Positions 1-7,363 are shown, counted from the stretch's first letter. The stretch: DNA of 13,885 nucleotides from Candidatus Omnitrophota bacterium (GCA_016217585.1 JACRHQ010000015.1:1-13885), one strand, 5' to 3'. Numbers and translations: made by a program. Notes: generated by a model not told the origin, from the sequence alone.

Positions 1-171
1 CGTCTGGCCTGTCTGGAAGGCAAAAAGATCATGACTCTTCTTGAATACGCGAAATGTCACAAATTGTCTCATCCGAATCTTATTAACAAGGCTAACCGGC
101 AGACCATTGAAGCTTTTTTGGAAAAAGGCGTATGGAAAATAGGCGTGACGGAGACGGATAAGAATAAATAG
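1..171 (+). CDS. C-terminal fragment of a helix-turn-helix-like protein
   Basis: Frame 1 is open from the window edge to TAG at 169-171 and gives 56 residues; the N-terminus lies outside. The visible part (TLLEYAKCHKLSHPNLINKA, then RQTIEAFLEKGVWKIGV) has the layout of MerR/excisionase-type winged-helix DNA-binding segments: a helix, a turn with a 'SHPNLINKANRQT' recognition-helix-like stretch, and a short wing ending in 'GVWKIGV'. That suggests a small DNA-binding protein, but the assignment is by pattern only. It ends with a polar tail (TETDKNK). No gene follows for about 190 bases, and the next gene has its own promoter, so this one is probably in a separate transcription unit. It could equally be the DNA-binding end of a larger regulator or mobile-element protein. 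Confidence 0.6.
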   Translation, partial: RLACLEGKKIMTLLEYAKCHKLSHPNLINKANRQTIEAFLEKGVWKIGVTETDKNK

Positions 172-289
172 TATGAACAACTGAATCCGTGACAGGGACT
201 AATTTTTCAACCGCCCCGAAGATCGCCCTTTTCTGTTAATGGGGAGCAGCATAATCCCGCCATCATGTAGTATCACCGGGAAATAAAAG
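172..289. other. intergenic stretch, nothing firm
   Basis: Between the first gene and the arsR-type promoter I see no gene, tRNA or convincing terminator. A run GTGACAGGGAC at 189-199 followed by TAATTTTT is reminiscent of dispersed repeat debris but is not demonstrably repeated in this window. Confidence 0.4.
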
Positions 290-317
290 TTGACAAGGTA
301 AGGCGTCTTTGTATAAT
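290..317 (+). promoter_or_regulatory. sigma70-type promoter of the ArsR/exporter operon
   Basis: A consensus -35 box TTGACA lies at 290-295 and a consensus -10 box TATAAT at 312-317, with a 16-base spacer. The expected transcription start is near 324, inside the inverted repeat that follows, and about 40 bases upstream of the first start codon. No other promoter this good is visible before 7289, so it probably drives the whole run to 7239. Confidence 0.85.
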
Positions 318-338
318 AGTTTCGAAATAGCGAAACTA
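317..338. promoter_or_regulatory. inverted-repeat operator, probably bound by the ArsR protein
   Basis: A perfect 8-base inverted repeat, TAGTTTCG - 6 bases - CGAAACTA, begins at the last base of the -10 box and covers the predicted start site. A protein bound here would block polymerase. Its position in front of an ArsR-type repressor gene suggests autoregulation. The binding partner is inferred. Confidence 0.7.
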
Positions 339-365
339 ATAAACTATGAATGAACGGGGGCAGGG

Positions 366-710
366 ATGGACAAAAACATGGAAGAAAAAATATTTGAGAT
401 GCATGCCGAGGTTTGCAAGAGCATGGCCAACCCCACCCGTCTGAAGATCATGAGCCTGCTGCGCGAGGGAGAGAAATCCGTCGAGGAATTGAAAAGGCAG
501 CTGGGGCTGCCGAAGGCAAACCTTTCGCAGCACCTGGGCATATTGCGCCAGCGCGGGATCCTGTCCTCCCGCAGGGCGGGCCTCAATATTTATTACAGAG
601 TTACCAACACCAAGATGATCCGGGCCTGTGACATCTTGAGGGAGGTGCTCTTTGAGCTGATGCGGGAGAATGAGAAATTGGCCAAAGGCATCCGCAGGGG
701 GACTAAATGA
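366..710 (+). CDS. ArsR-family winged-helix transcriptional repressor
   Basis: A 114-residue protein of normal ArsR/SmtB length. The winged-helix core runs from about residue 12 to 95: 'KSMANPTRLKIMSLL' (helices 1-2), 'SVEELKRQLGLPKANLSQHL' (helix 3 and recognition helix), then the wing 'SSRRAGLNIYYRV'. The classic metal site ELCVCDL on helix 3 is absent (here EELKRQLGL), so it is not an ArsR/SmtB metal sensor of the usual kind. The only cysteines are C17 (helix 1) and C88 (C-terminal helix), which could face each other in the dimer interface. ATG at 366 follows a purine-rich GGGGGCAGGG; a second ATG at 378 is possible but lacks such a site. The stop overlaps the next start in ATGA. Likely autoregulator of the exporter operon; the ligand is unknown. 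Confidence 0.9.
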   Translation: MDKNMEEKIFEMHAEVCKSMANPTRLKIMSLLREGEKSVEELKRQLGLPKANLSQHLGILRQRGILSSRRAGLNIYYRVTNTKMIRACDILREVLFELMRENEKLAKGIRRGTK

Positions 711-3010
711 TTAAAAGAATTTTTGGTTTTTCCGTAGAACATACCAGGCTGGTTATCCTTCTGACGCTGATCGTCACGTGTCTTTTTTTGTGGCAGTTCC
801 CCAAAATAAAAGTAGACACCGACCCCAAGCACATGCTCCCCACCACCTCCCCGGTGCGGGTCTATAACGACGAGGTCGACCGCCTGTTTTCCCTTCACGC
901 GGATACGATCGTCCTGGGGATCTCGAATAAAGAAGGCATAATCAATACAGATACGCTCAAGAAGGTCGCCCTCATTACCCAATCTATCCTGAAGATCAAA
1001 GGGGTCATTACGCAGGATCTCTTGAGCCTGTCCACGGTCAATGACGTTATTGTTAAAGAAGACGGCCTGCAGGTGAGGCCGTTGCTGGACCAAATCCCTG
1101 AAACAAAAGATGAACTGGAAACCATGAGGAAGGTTCTCTATGAGAACCCTATGCTGGTGGACAGATTTATTTCCAAAGACGGCAAGACCACGGCTGTTTA
1201 TATTCCCATTGAACCCGCGGCTAACGGCAAAGCGGTAGCTGATCTTGTCAGAAAGATTGTCAAAGAGGCCGGCCCGCCGGAGGAATATTATCTGGCGGGG
1301 GATCCCATCGCCAGGGATACGTTCGGCTCCCAGATGTTCAAGCAGATGGGCCTTTTTTCTCCCGTCTCCGGGATGGTGATGTGCGTTGCCCTGTTTCTTA
1401 TGTTCCGGAATTACGCCCTTGTCTTCACCAATATGGGTGTAGCCATGATAAGCATATTCTGGAGCCTGGGCCTGTTGATCGGCATGGGGTTCCCTGTCCA
1501 CATCATGAGTTCGATGATGCCTGTATTTTTGATGGCGATCAGCACCGATACCGTGCATATTTTTAATGAGTTCTATTTCCGCTTCAGAGAAGTTAAAGAC
1601 AAACGGAGGGCGGTCCTGGAGACGATGAACACGGTCGCGCAACCCGTGTTTTATTCGGACCTGACGACCGCTGTCGGCTTCGCCTCTTTGGCCACCGGGG
1701 CCATTGTTCCCGTCAAGGTGTTCGGCTTGTTTGTCGCCTTCGGCACCTTCGTCATCCTCCTGATGAGCTACACCTTTGTGCCGGCGATATTGATGGTCAT
1801 GAAAGAAAGCACCATCCAGAAGGCGCTCGGGCGGGAGGACATTAAGGAAGGCAAGGCCCAGGGCATGACCTGGCTGGTTAAACTCGGGGGCCTGAGCTTA
1901 TCCAGGAGGTCGGTGATCTTGAAGACCGGCCTTATCCTCATCATATTCTCGGTCATCGGGATCAGCCGGATCCACGTCAATAACAATATGGTCTCCTGGT
2001 TCAAGGCCGAAAGCGAAATCAGGCGTTCGGACAAAATTCTGAATAAAGAACTGGGAGGCACATCGCTCGCTTATTTTGTCCTGGATTCCGACAAGGAAGA
2101 TTTTATCAAGGAGCCGTCCACGCTCCGCTATATGGAAACCCTCCAGCGCCGGCTGGAACAGAACCCTCTCGTCGGCAAAACAACATCCGTGGCCGATTAT
2201 GTAAAGCACATCAACCGCGTGCTCCATCAAAATGACCCGAAGTTTGAAGTGATCCCAGGCTCCAAAGATGAAGTCGCCCAGTATTTATTCCTCATGGAAA
2301 TGTCGGCCAGGCCCAACGACCTCAACAACGTCGTCGATTATCCGTTCAAAAGGGCGAACATCTGGGTCCAGCTGAAATCCTGGGACGCCGGTGTGATGCG
2401 CGAGCTTGTCCAGGCCGTACAAAAATACACCCTGGACCGCCCGCTGCCCGAGGCCAAATTCAAACCCGCGGGGATCGCCTACTTTAACATGGTCTGGAAC
2501 GACGAAGTGCTCTGGGGCATGGTGTCGAGCTTTCTTGCCTCGCTGGTGCTGGTGCTGGGCCTCCTGATCTTTGAGTACCGTTCTTTGAAGTGGGGCATCA
2601 TCAGCTTTATCCCGCTGTTGGCCACCATCGTCATAATCTACGGAATGGTGGGGTGGATCGGCAAGGACTTTGACATGCCCATATCGGTCTTGTCCACGCT
2701 TTCCTTGGGCATGGCGATTGATTTCGCCATCCACTTCGTCAGCAGACTTAAACAGCGGTATCAAGAAATCCCCGACGTGGAGGACGCGCTGGCCTGGACC
2801 GTGGGGCGCCCAGGCAAGGGGATCATAAGAAATGCCGTCTTGTTTGCCCTGGGGTTCGCGGTGATGATGTTCGCGAGCCTCACGCCATATATTACGGTCG
2901 GCATATTTATGGCCCTGATTATGATATTAAGTTCCGTAGCGACATTGATATATTTGCCGGCTTTAATTATCCATTTTAAAGAATCGTTATCTTTCAAGGG
3001 AGGGCGATAA
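707..3010 (+). CDS. RND-superfamily exporter, HAE3/MMPL type
   Basis: A 767-residue inner-membrane protein with the two-fold repeat of MMPL-domain RND exporters. TM1 is around residues 14-31, followed by a periplasmic domain starting VDTDPKHMLP (36-45), a five-helix block at about 215-365, a second TM1 equivalent near 403-422, a second periplasmic domain, and a final five-helix block ending near 757. The two TM4 equivalents carry matching charged pairs, D281/H284 (STDTVHIF) and D672/H676 (AIDFAIHF), as expected for proton-relay helices of this family. At under 800 residues it matches HAE3/hopanoid-exporter-like members rather than AcrB. It starts within the ArsR stop (ATGA), preceded by AGGGGG, so it is translationally coupled. 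Followed by a LolA-like protein and an outer-membrane barrel, it probably lifts a lipid or hydrophobic molecule from the inner membrane. The substrate cannot be read from sequence. Confidence 0.9.
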   Translation: MIKRIFGFSVEHTRLVILLTLIVTCLFLWQFPKIKVDTDPKHMLPTTSPVRVYNDEVDRLFSLHADTIVLGISNKEGIINTDTLKKVALITQSILKIKGVITQDLLSLSTVNDVIVKEDGLQVRPLLDQIPETKDELETMRKVLYENPMLVDRFISKDGKTTAVYIPIEPAANGKAVADLVRKIVKEAGPPEEYYLAGDPIARDTFGSQMFKQMGLFSPVSGMVMCVALFLMFRNYALVFTNMGVAMISIFWSLGLLIGMGFPVHIMSSMMPVFLMAISTDTVHIFNEFYFRFREVKDKRRAVLETMNTVAQPVFYSDLTTAVGFASLATGAIVPVKVFGLFVAFGTFVILLMSYTFVPAILMVMKESTIQKALGREDIKEGKAQGMTWLVKLGGLSLSRRSVILKTGLILIIFSVIGISRIHVNNNMVSWFKAESEIRRSDKILNKELGGTSLAYFVLDSDKEDFIKEPSTLRYMETLQRRLEQNPLVGKTTSVADYVKHINRVLHQNDPKFEVIPGSKDEVAQYLFLMEMSARPNDLNNVVDYPFKRANIWVQLKSWDAGVMRELVQAVQKYTLDRPLPEAKFKPAGIAYFNMVWNDEVLWGMVSSFLASLVLVLGLLIFEYRSLKWGIISFIPLLATIVIIYGMVGWIGKDFDMPISVLSTLSLGMAIDFAIHFVSRLKQRYQEIPDVEDALAWTVGRPGKGIIRNAVLFALGFAVMMFASLTPYITVGIFMALIMILSSVATLIYLPALIIHFKESLSFKGGR

Positions 3011-3012
3011 AG

Positions 3013-3816
3013 ATGAGGTATAGGAAAGCATTGATTATGACATTGGCGTTAGGGACAATTTGGACAAGGGCGTCTTTTTCCGGCGATGCGTTGGCCCCGG
3101 GAGAGATCGTCCGCGCCTGTTACGCCCGTTTTTATTACGCGGGCGATGATATGAAGGCCAGGATACTGATGAAGTTGATCGATAAAGGCGGGCAGGAAAG
3201 GATAAGAGACCTTACCATGCTCAGGAAAAATTCCGCCGAAGGAGGGGAACAGAAATATTTTATCTATTTCCACCAGCCTGCGGATGTCAAAGACACCACC
3301 TTTATGGTCTATAAATATCCGGATAAAGACGATGACCGCTGGCTGTTTATTCCCGCCATCGACCTGGTCAAGAGGATAGCGGCCAACGACAAATTTTCAA
3401 GTTTTGTCGGGAGCGACTTTACGTATGAAGATATCTCCGGGAGGAAGCCGGAAGAAGATACGCACACGCTCCTTAGGGAAGAGGACGTGGACGGGCGGAG
3501 CTGTTTTGTTGTTGAAAGCGTCCCCCAAGAGAGATCGGCCTATACAAAGAGAGTTTCATGGATTGATAAAGAGAACTTTCTGCCTTTAAAGGAAGAATTT
3601 TATGATAAACAGAACGAACTTTACCGCCGGTTTGAGGCGCTGGAGGTCAAAGAGGACAACGGTATCCCGACGGCAACCAAAAGAGTGATGCAAAATGTCA
3701 AAACCGGCCATCGGACCGAAGTCACCTTCCAGGAAGTTGAATATAATGCAGGGATAGGCGATGATATTTTCTCCGAGCGGTATCTCAGGAGGCCGCCGCT
3801 TCAATGGATAGAATAA
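3013..3816 (+). CDS. LolA-like outer-membrane lipoprotein-sorting family protein
   Basis: A 267-residue protein with an N-terminal signal peptide (RKALIMTLALGTIW core, cleavage probably between residues 20 and 30). The mature part has features typical of the COG2834/LolA_like proteins found beside MMPL exporters: 'MKARILMKLIDKGGQERIRD' near 50-70, 'DRWLFIPAIDLVKRI' near 110-125, 'FVGSDFTYEDIS' near 133-145, and 'RRFEALEVKEDNGIPTA' in the C-terminal sheet. The family forms a half-barrel that holds acyl chains in the periplasm. The likely role is a periplasmic shuttle between the RND pump and the outer-membrane barrel. The start lies 2 bases after the pump stop, with GGGAGGG as ribosome site about 8 bases before ATG. 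The end overlaps the next gene by 13 bases. Confidence 0.88.
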   Translation: MRYRKALIMTLALGTIWTRASFSGDALAPGEIVRACYARFYYAGDDMKARILMKLIDKGGQERIRDLTMLRKNSAEGGEQKYFIYFHQPADVKDTTFMVYKYPDKDDDRWLFIPAIDLVKRIAANDKFSSFVGSDFTYEDISGRKPEEDTHTLLREEDVDGRSCFVVESVPQERSAYTKRVSWIDKENFLPLKEEFYDKQNELYRRFEALEVKEDNGIPTATKRVMQNVKTGHRTEVTFQEVEYNAGIGDDIFSERYLRRPPLQWIE

Positions 3817-5087
3817 AAACGGTCTGTGTCGTCTTTATTTCCGGGGCCCTCTTTTTCCCGGTGGGGAAAGTTTGGGCGGCGGCCCCCCGGTTCCACGGTT
3901 TCGCGGAGATGGTGTATGGGCCCAAAGTCAGTGATGATAATACCCAAAGGGACAATTTTAATCTGCTGGAACAGCGCCTGCAGCTTAAAACGAAATATTT
4001 GTTTGAAGGCGAGGGGGCGCTGGCGCGCAAGAATTCGTCCATCAACTTCAAAGGCGATTTTACGGTCGATGAATATTTCTCCGGTAAAACGGATTTTGAG
4101 CTGCGGGAGTTTAATTTCTCGACCACGCCGCACGATAGTCTGGATGTTAAACTTGGCCGGCAGGTCTTGACGTGGGGAACCGGAGACTATCTGTTCATTA
4201 ATGATCTTTTCCCAAAAGATTACATCTCATTTTTTACAGGACGGGACGATGAATATCTGAAAAAGCCGTCGGACGCGCTGAAGGTATCCTTTTATCCTTC
4301 CTGGGCGAACATTGATCTTGTTGCCTCGAGGTTCGAGGCCAACACGATTGCTGACGGCGGCCGGCTGTCCTTCTTTGACAGTTTTCAGGGAGGGATCGCC
4401 GGGACGAATTCGGACCGCGACCTTTTGGAGCCGCCGTTGCGGCCGTCGAACATCGAATACGCGTTGAGGGGTTACCGGAGCCTGGGGAGCCATGAAGCGG
4501 CCTTTTATTATTTTCGCGGGTTTGACAAAAATCCCGGCGGGTTCAAGGACGAGGCGGCCCGGCAGCTTTTTTACCCGCGCCTGGATGTTTACGGAGGGAG
4601 CCTGCGCGGGCCCGCGGCCGGCGGCATCGGGAATATCGAACTCGGATATTATCATTCCCGGGAAGATCCAGACGGCAAGGACCGCCTCATCGGGAATTCC
4701 AGGTTCAAAATTTTAACCGGCTATGAGAAGGATCTGGGGAACGATTTTAAGGTCGGGTTCCAGTATCTCTATGAACAAACATTGGATTACGGCAACTACA
4801 GCGCCAGCCTTTTGCCGACGGATTTCGTTTTTGATAAATTCAGGCACTTGTTGGCCCAGCGGATAACAAAGCTTTACAAGAACCAGACGGTCAGCGTGTC
4901 GTTGTTTAACTTTTATTCCCCGTCGGATAGGGACGGATACCTCCGTCCGACTGTCAGTTATGACGCGACGGACCAGTGGAAGCTGGCCCTGGGCGCCAAC
5001 CTGCCGTGGGGGGAGGATGATTTCACGGAATTCGGGCAGATGAAGAGGAATAAAAATGTGTTCTTTCGGGCAAGGTATAGTTTTTAA
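3804..5087 (+). CDS. outer-membrane beta-barrel protein, DUF1302-like
   Basis: A 427-residue protein with a clear signal peptide (TVCVVFISGALFFPVGKVWA, cleavage near AAA|PRF). The mature chain alternates polar and aromatic residues as in a porin-type barrel and ends in FFRARYSF, a C-terminal phenylalanine typical of the Bam recognition signal. The block 'LGRQVLTWGTGDYLFIND' followed by 'LFPKDYISFFTGRDDEYLKK' (about residues 114-150) is what I associate with the DUF1302-type barrels that sit with MMPL exporters and LolA-like proteins. It overlaps the preceding gene by 13 bases, with AGGAGG at 3787-3792 inside it as ribosome site. Inferred role: outer-membrane acceptor or exit channel for the cargo of this operon. 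An uptake porin is the alternative, less likely given the neighbours. Confidence 0.82.
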   Translation: MDRIKTVCVVFISGALFFPVGKVWAAAPRFHGFAEMVYGPKVSDDNTQRDNFNLLEQRLQLKTKYLFEGEGALARKNSSINFKGDFTVDEYFSGKTDFELREFNFSTTPHDSLDVKLGRQVLTWGTGDYLFINDLFPKDYISFFTGRDDEYLKKPSDALKVSFYPSWANIDLVASRFEANTIADGGRLSFFDSFQGGIAGTNSDRDLLEPPLRPSNIEYALRGYRSLGSHEAAFYYFRGFDKNPGGFKDEAARQLFYPRLDVYGGSLRGPAAGGIGNIELGYYHSREDPDGKDRLIGNSRFKILTGYEKDLGNDFKVGFQYLYEQTLDYGNYSASLLPTDFVFDKFRHLLAQRITKLYKNQTVSVSLFNFYSPSDRDGYLRPTVSYDATDQWKLALGANLPWGEDDFTEFGQMKRNKNVFFRARYSF

Positions 5088-5115
5088 TGGAAAGACCGGG
5101 AAAGGAGAGCCAGAA

Positions 5116-5295
5116 ATGGAAAGACAATTAAGAGGTATCGCGGGGGCGTTTATTATCCTTAGCTTGCTGTTGGCGCACTATGTCCATCCGGCGTGGCTCT
5201 GGTTCACGGCCTTCGTGGGGCTGAACCTGTTTCAGTCGGCCTTTACCAACTGGTGTCCGATGATGTGGATATTAAAAAAGTGCGGGGTAAAATAA
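5116..5295 (+). CDS. small DUF2892-like inner-membrane protein
   Basis: A 59-residue protein with two hydrophobic helices (AGAFIILSLLLAHYV and AWLWFTAFVGLNLFQSAF), followed by 'TNWCPMMWILKKCGVK'. The two-helix hairpin followed by a W-C-P motif and a short tail is the pattern of DUF2892 (YgaP C-terminal type) membrane proteins, often found as partners of rhodanese or sulfur-handling proteins. C47 and C56 would lie near the membrane face after the second helix. I chose ATG 5116 because AAAGGAGAG (5101-5109) precedes it at good spacing. The frame is open further upstream to 5056, but that would overlap the barrel gene and add a non-hydrophobic leader. The biochemical role of the family is poorly known. 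Confidence 0.8.
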   Translation: MERQLRGIAGAFIILSLLLAHYVHPAWLWFTAFVGLNLFQSAFTNWCPMMWILKKCGVK

Positions 5296-5319
5296 ATTCC
5301 CGACGGGGGTTATTTCCTG

Positions 5320-6336
5320 GTGGATAAAATCTTTTGGACAGGAGTTTTGTGTTTATTTCTCGCCGGCTGCGCGGGGCCGGGGCCGGTCAAGCGGTTCTCC
5401 GAGTCGCGGGAATTTTTCGGCAGCGTTGTGCGCGTCGATGTTTGCCACGCGCCCGGCCGGAAAGAGGCGCTGGAGCGCGCGGTATCGGAAATCTGGGCGC
5501 GGTTCGCCGACATCCACTCCCGGTTAAGCGTGTATGACCCCGCCAGCGACTTGAACCGCGTCAACCATTCTTTCCCCGCCGCCGTCACGGTCGGCGCCGA
5601 TACCTGGGCGATCATCCGCGAGGCGGTTTATTACAACCGTCTCTCCGCCGGAGAGTTTGATATTACGGTTTATCCGCTTTTGAAATTATGGAAAGACAGC
5701 GAAAAAAGCGGTGTCCTGCCGACGGCCGGGCAGGTCCGTTTGATTCAGCAGGGGATGGGCTCGGATAAGTTTGAACTTTTAGGAAACAATCAGATCCGCC
5801 TCCTGAACCCGGCCACACAGCTTACCATCGACAGCATCGCCGACGGGTACGCCGCGGACGAGGCCGCGCGGATCCTTCGGGCCCACGGCTTCGCGGATTT
5901 TCTGGTGGACACCAGCGGCGAATTGTACGCCGGCGGGCGCGGCTGCCAGGGGCGTCCCTGGCGGGTGGGCGTCAACGACCCGCGCGACCCGTTGCGCTCG
6001 ACGCTGGTGGAGGCGGTGTTTCTCGAGAATATGTCGGTGACGACCTCCGGCAGCTACGAACATTTTTATACAGTCGCCGGCAAAAGGTATTCACACGTCA
6101 TCAGCCCCGTCACCGGGTTCCCGCGCGACGAGATCGTCAGCGCGACGGTGATCGCCCCCGGCACGGAATTCTCGGACTTTTTATCGACCGCCTTGTGTCT
6201 GATGCCCGTCAAGAAGGGTATCGCCTTGGTCGATGCGCTGGGAGAGGGCTACGCCGCCATGGTCCTCGTGGACGAGGGCGGCGGCAAGCTCGCGCGAAAG
6301 GCCAGCCGTTATTACAAAAAATATTTGTCGCGATAG
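5320..6336 (+). CDS. apbE: FAD:protein FMN transferase (ApbE family), lipoprotein
   Basis: A 338-residue protein starting at GTG. The N-terminus is a lipoprotein signal with lipobox LAGC (14-17), so C17 would be lipidated. ApbE landmarks occur in order: FFGSVVRVDV, RLSVYDPASDLNRVN, GEFDITVYPLLKLW, IDSIADGYAADEAARIL (171-187), FLVDTSGELYAGG, WRVGVNDPRDP, TTSGSYEHF, YSHVISPVTGFP, and a C-terminal FSDFLSTALCLM matching the metal-binding D...T region. The family transfers FMN from FAD to Thr/Ser of exported flavoproteins in the periplasm. In the KGYA motif the first residue is D175; I recall acidic residues here in other ApbE proteins too, so activity is not excluded. No flavinylation target or FMN-binding domain protein is encoded in the window. 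It lies 24 bases after the DUF2892-like gene, in the same run. Confidence 0.92.
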   Translation: MDKIFWTGVLCLFLAGCAGPGPVKRFSESREFFGSVVRVDVCHAPGRKEALERAVSEIWARFADIHSRLSVYDPASDLNRVNHSFPAAVTVGADTWAIIREAVYYNRLSAGEFDITVYPLLKLWKDSEKSGVLPTAGQVRLIQQGMGSDKFELLGNNQIRLLNPATQLTIDSIADGYAADEAARILRAHGFADFLVDTSGELYAGGRGCQGRPWRVGVNDPRDPLRSTLVEAVFLENMSVTTSGSYEHFYTVAGKRYSHVISPVTGFPRDEIVSATVIAPGTEFSDFLSTALCLMPVKKGIALVDALGEGYAAMVLVDEGGGKLARKASRYYKKYLSR

Positions 6337-6349
6337 CAGGGGGAAACGT

Positions 6350-6922
6350 ATGAAGGGCAGGGAAAGCGGCATGCCGGCCAGGGAAATGTGGGAGCAGTTC
6401 TTCAACCCGGAGCAGGCGCTGAAAATCATGGGGCTCGACGGACGCGTCGCGGACGTCGCGGAGTTCGGCTGCGGCTACGGGACTTTTACCATCCCCGCGG
6501 CAAAAATTGCGCGAGGGGCCGTTTATGCCGTCGACATTGAGGAAGAGATGGTTGCCGCCACCGAAAACGAAGCGAAGAAACAGGGGCTGTGCAACGTTCA
6601 GACCATGCGGCGTGATTTCATGGCCGACGGCAGCGGTCTGAAGGAGGAAATCGTCGATTACGTCATGCTTTTTAACATCCTCCATGTCGAGCGGCCTGAA
6701 ATACTGCTCCGGGAGGCGTACCGGATCCTGCGGCGAGGAGGGACGTTGGGCATCATCCACTGGAATTATGACCCGGCCACGCCCCGCGGGCCTTCCATGG
6801 ACATCCGGCCGAGGCCCGCGCAGTGCGTCGCCTGGGCGAGGGAAGCGGGGTTCATCAACCCCAAGGAGCATGATTTAAAACCGTACCATTACGGGATCGT
6901 CATGGTGAAAGGGAAAGAATGA
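6350..6922 (+). CDS. class I SAM-dependent methyltransferase
   Basis: A 190-residue protein with a Rossmann-type methyltransferase fold. Motif I is VAEFGCGYGTF (36-46), the acidic ribose-binding residue is D62 in 'GAVYAVDIEEEM', an acidic residue before the adenine pocket is at D89 (RRDFM), and motif II is 'VDYVMLFNILHV', followed by 'LREAYRILRRGGTLGIIHWN'. That order matches the Methyltransf_11/25/31 group; the substrate cannot be inferred. I chose ATG 6350 because CAGGGGGA lies just upstream. An in-frame extension to 6233 would overlap apbE by about 100 bases and adds no fold element. ATG 6371 is a possible alternative. The last bases overlap the DsrE-like start (ATGA), which implies translational coupling to that gene. 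Confidence 0.87.
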   Translation: MKGRESGMPAREMWEQFFNPEQALKIMGLDGRVADVAEFGCGYGTFTIPAAKIARGAVYAVDIEEEMVAATENEAKKQGLCNVQTMRRDFMADGSGLKEEIVDYVMLFNILHVERPEILLREAYRILRRGGTLGIIHWNYDPATPRGPSMDIRPRPAQCVAWAREAGFINPKEHDLKPYHYGIVMVKGKE

Positions 6923-7239
6923 AAACAGGGGTTATCATTTCCACCAACGACGCCGAGACGTGCTGGAACGCCTTGCGTTACGCGAACTTCTCCCTCGGGC
7001 AGAAAGACGCCGTGAAGATATTCTTCGTCGGGAAAGGGGTCGAGTATCAGCAGATCAGCACAGAGAAGTTTAACACCGTTGAGCAGGCGCGGAAGTTTCT
7101 CGCCGCCGGCGGGAAGCTGTACGCCTGCGGCACCTGCATCCAGTCCAGGGACCAACAAGGCTCCGAGCTGTGCCCCGTCTCGACGATGAAGGATTTACAC
7201 GAAATCGTGAAGGAAAGCGACCGGGTCGTGACGTTCTGA
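6919..7239 (+). CDS. DsrE-like sulfur-relay fold protein
   Basis: A 106-residue protein with the alpha/beta layout of the DsrE/DsrF/TusD family: 'MKTGVIISTNDAETCWNALR' (first strand and helix), 'AVKIFFVGKGVEY' (second strand), 'EQARKFLAAGGKLYACGTCIQSR' and a C-terminal 'LHEIVKESDRVVTF'. The family's candidate sulfur-accepting cysteine is in ACGTC (C70, C73), with a further C85 and C15. Members bind or relay persulfide sulfur. The start overlaps the methyltransferase stop. Together with the DUF2892-like protein it gives the operon a sulfur or thiol-redox flavour, but no dedicated sulfur enzyme is present. It is the last gene of the run. The stop codon lies in a tandem 8-base repeat TGACGTTC (7229-7244). 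Confidence 0.85.
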   Translation: MKTGVIISTNDAETCWNALRYANFSLGQKDAVKIFFVGKGVEYQQISTEKFNTVEQARKFLAAGGKLYACGTCIQSRDQQGSELCPVSTMKDLHEIVKESDRVVTF

Positions 7240-7288
7240 CGTTCCGATGCCCCCCCCCGCCGGGATTTTCTCTTGCCCCAAAGAGTAT

Positions 7289-7317
7289 TCGACAAACCAC
7301 AGGTTTTGTTTTATACT
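7289..7317 (+). promoter_or_regulatory. promoter of the MarR-TolC / RND operon
   Basis: A -35 box TCGACA (7289-7294) and a -10 box TATACT (7312-7317) are separated by 17 bases, each one mismatch from consensus. The predicted start is near 7324, about 40 bases before the GTG start at 7364. Confidence 0.7.
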
Positions 7318-7324
7318 CTCCGGT

Positions 7325-7346
7325 GTTAATAGTTAAGATAGCTAAC
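7325..7346. promoter_or_regulatory. candidate MarR operator
   Basis: Immediately downstream of the -10 box lies an AT-rich motif bounded by GTTA (7325-7328) and TAAC (7343-7346). It contains two near-identical units ATAGTTAA (7329-7336) and ATAGCTAA (7338-7345), offset by 9 bases. It covers the predicted transcription start, where MarR proteins commonly repress their own genes. The symmetry is imperfect, so binding by the MarR domain encoded next is inferred. Confidence 0.5.
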
Positions 7347-7363
7347 CAATTGGAGCAAGGCCC

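Noticed and set aside
189..213. possible degraded dispersed repeat (GTGACAGGGAC followed by TAATTTTTC)
   Set aside because: It resembles repeat families only from memory. There is no second copy in the window, so a repeat cannot be claimed.
593..1642. 349-codon open frame on the minus strand
   Set aside because: It is antisense to the MMPL exporter. The composition (many H, Q, R, D) is typical of a shadow frame and there is no ribosome site or motif.
5056..5115. N-terminal extension of the DUF2892-like protein
   Set aside because: It would start inside the barrel gene. ATG 5116 has AAAGGAGAG upstream and gives the family's usual length.
6233..6349. N-terminal extension of the methyltransferase
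   Set aside because: It overlaps apbE by about 100 bases and adds an arginine- and serine-rich leader with no fold element. ATG 6350 has a good ribosome site.
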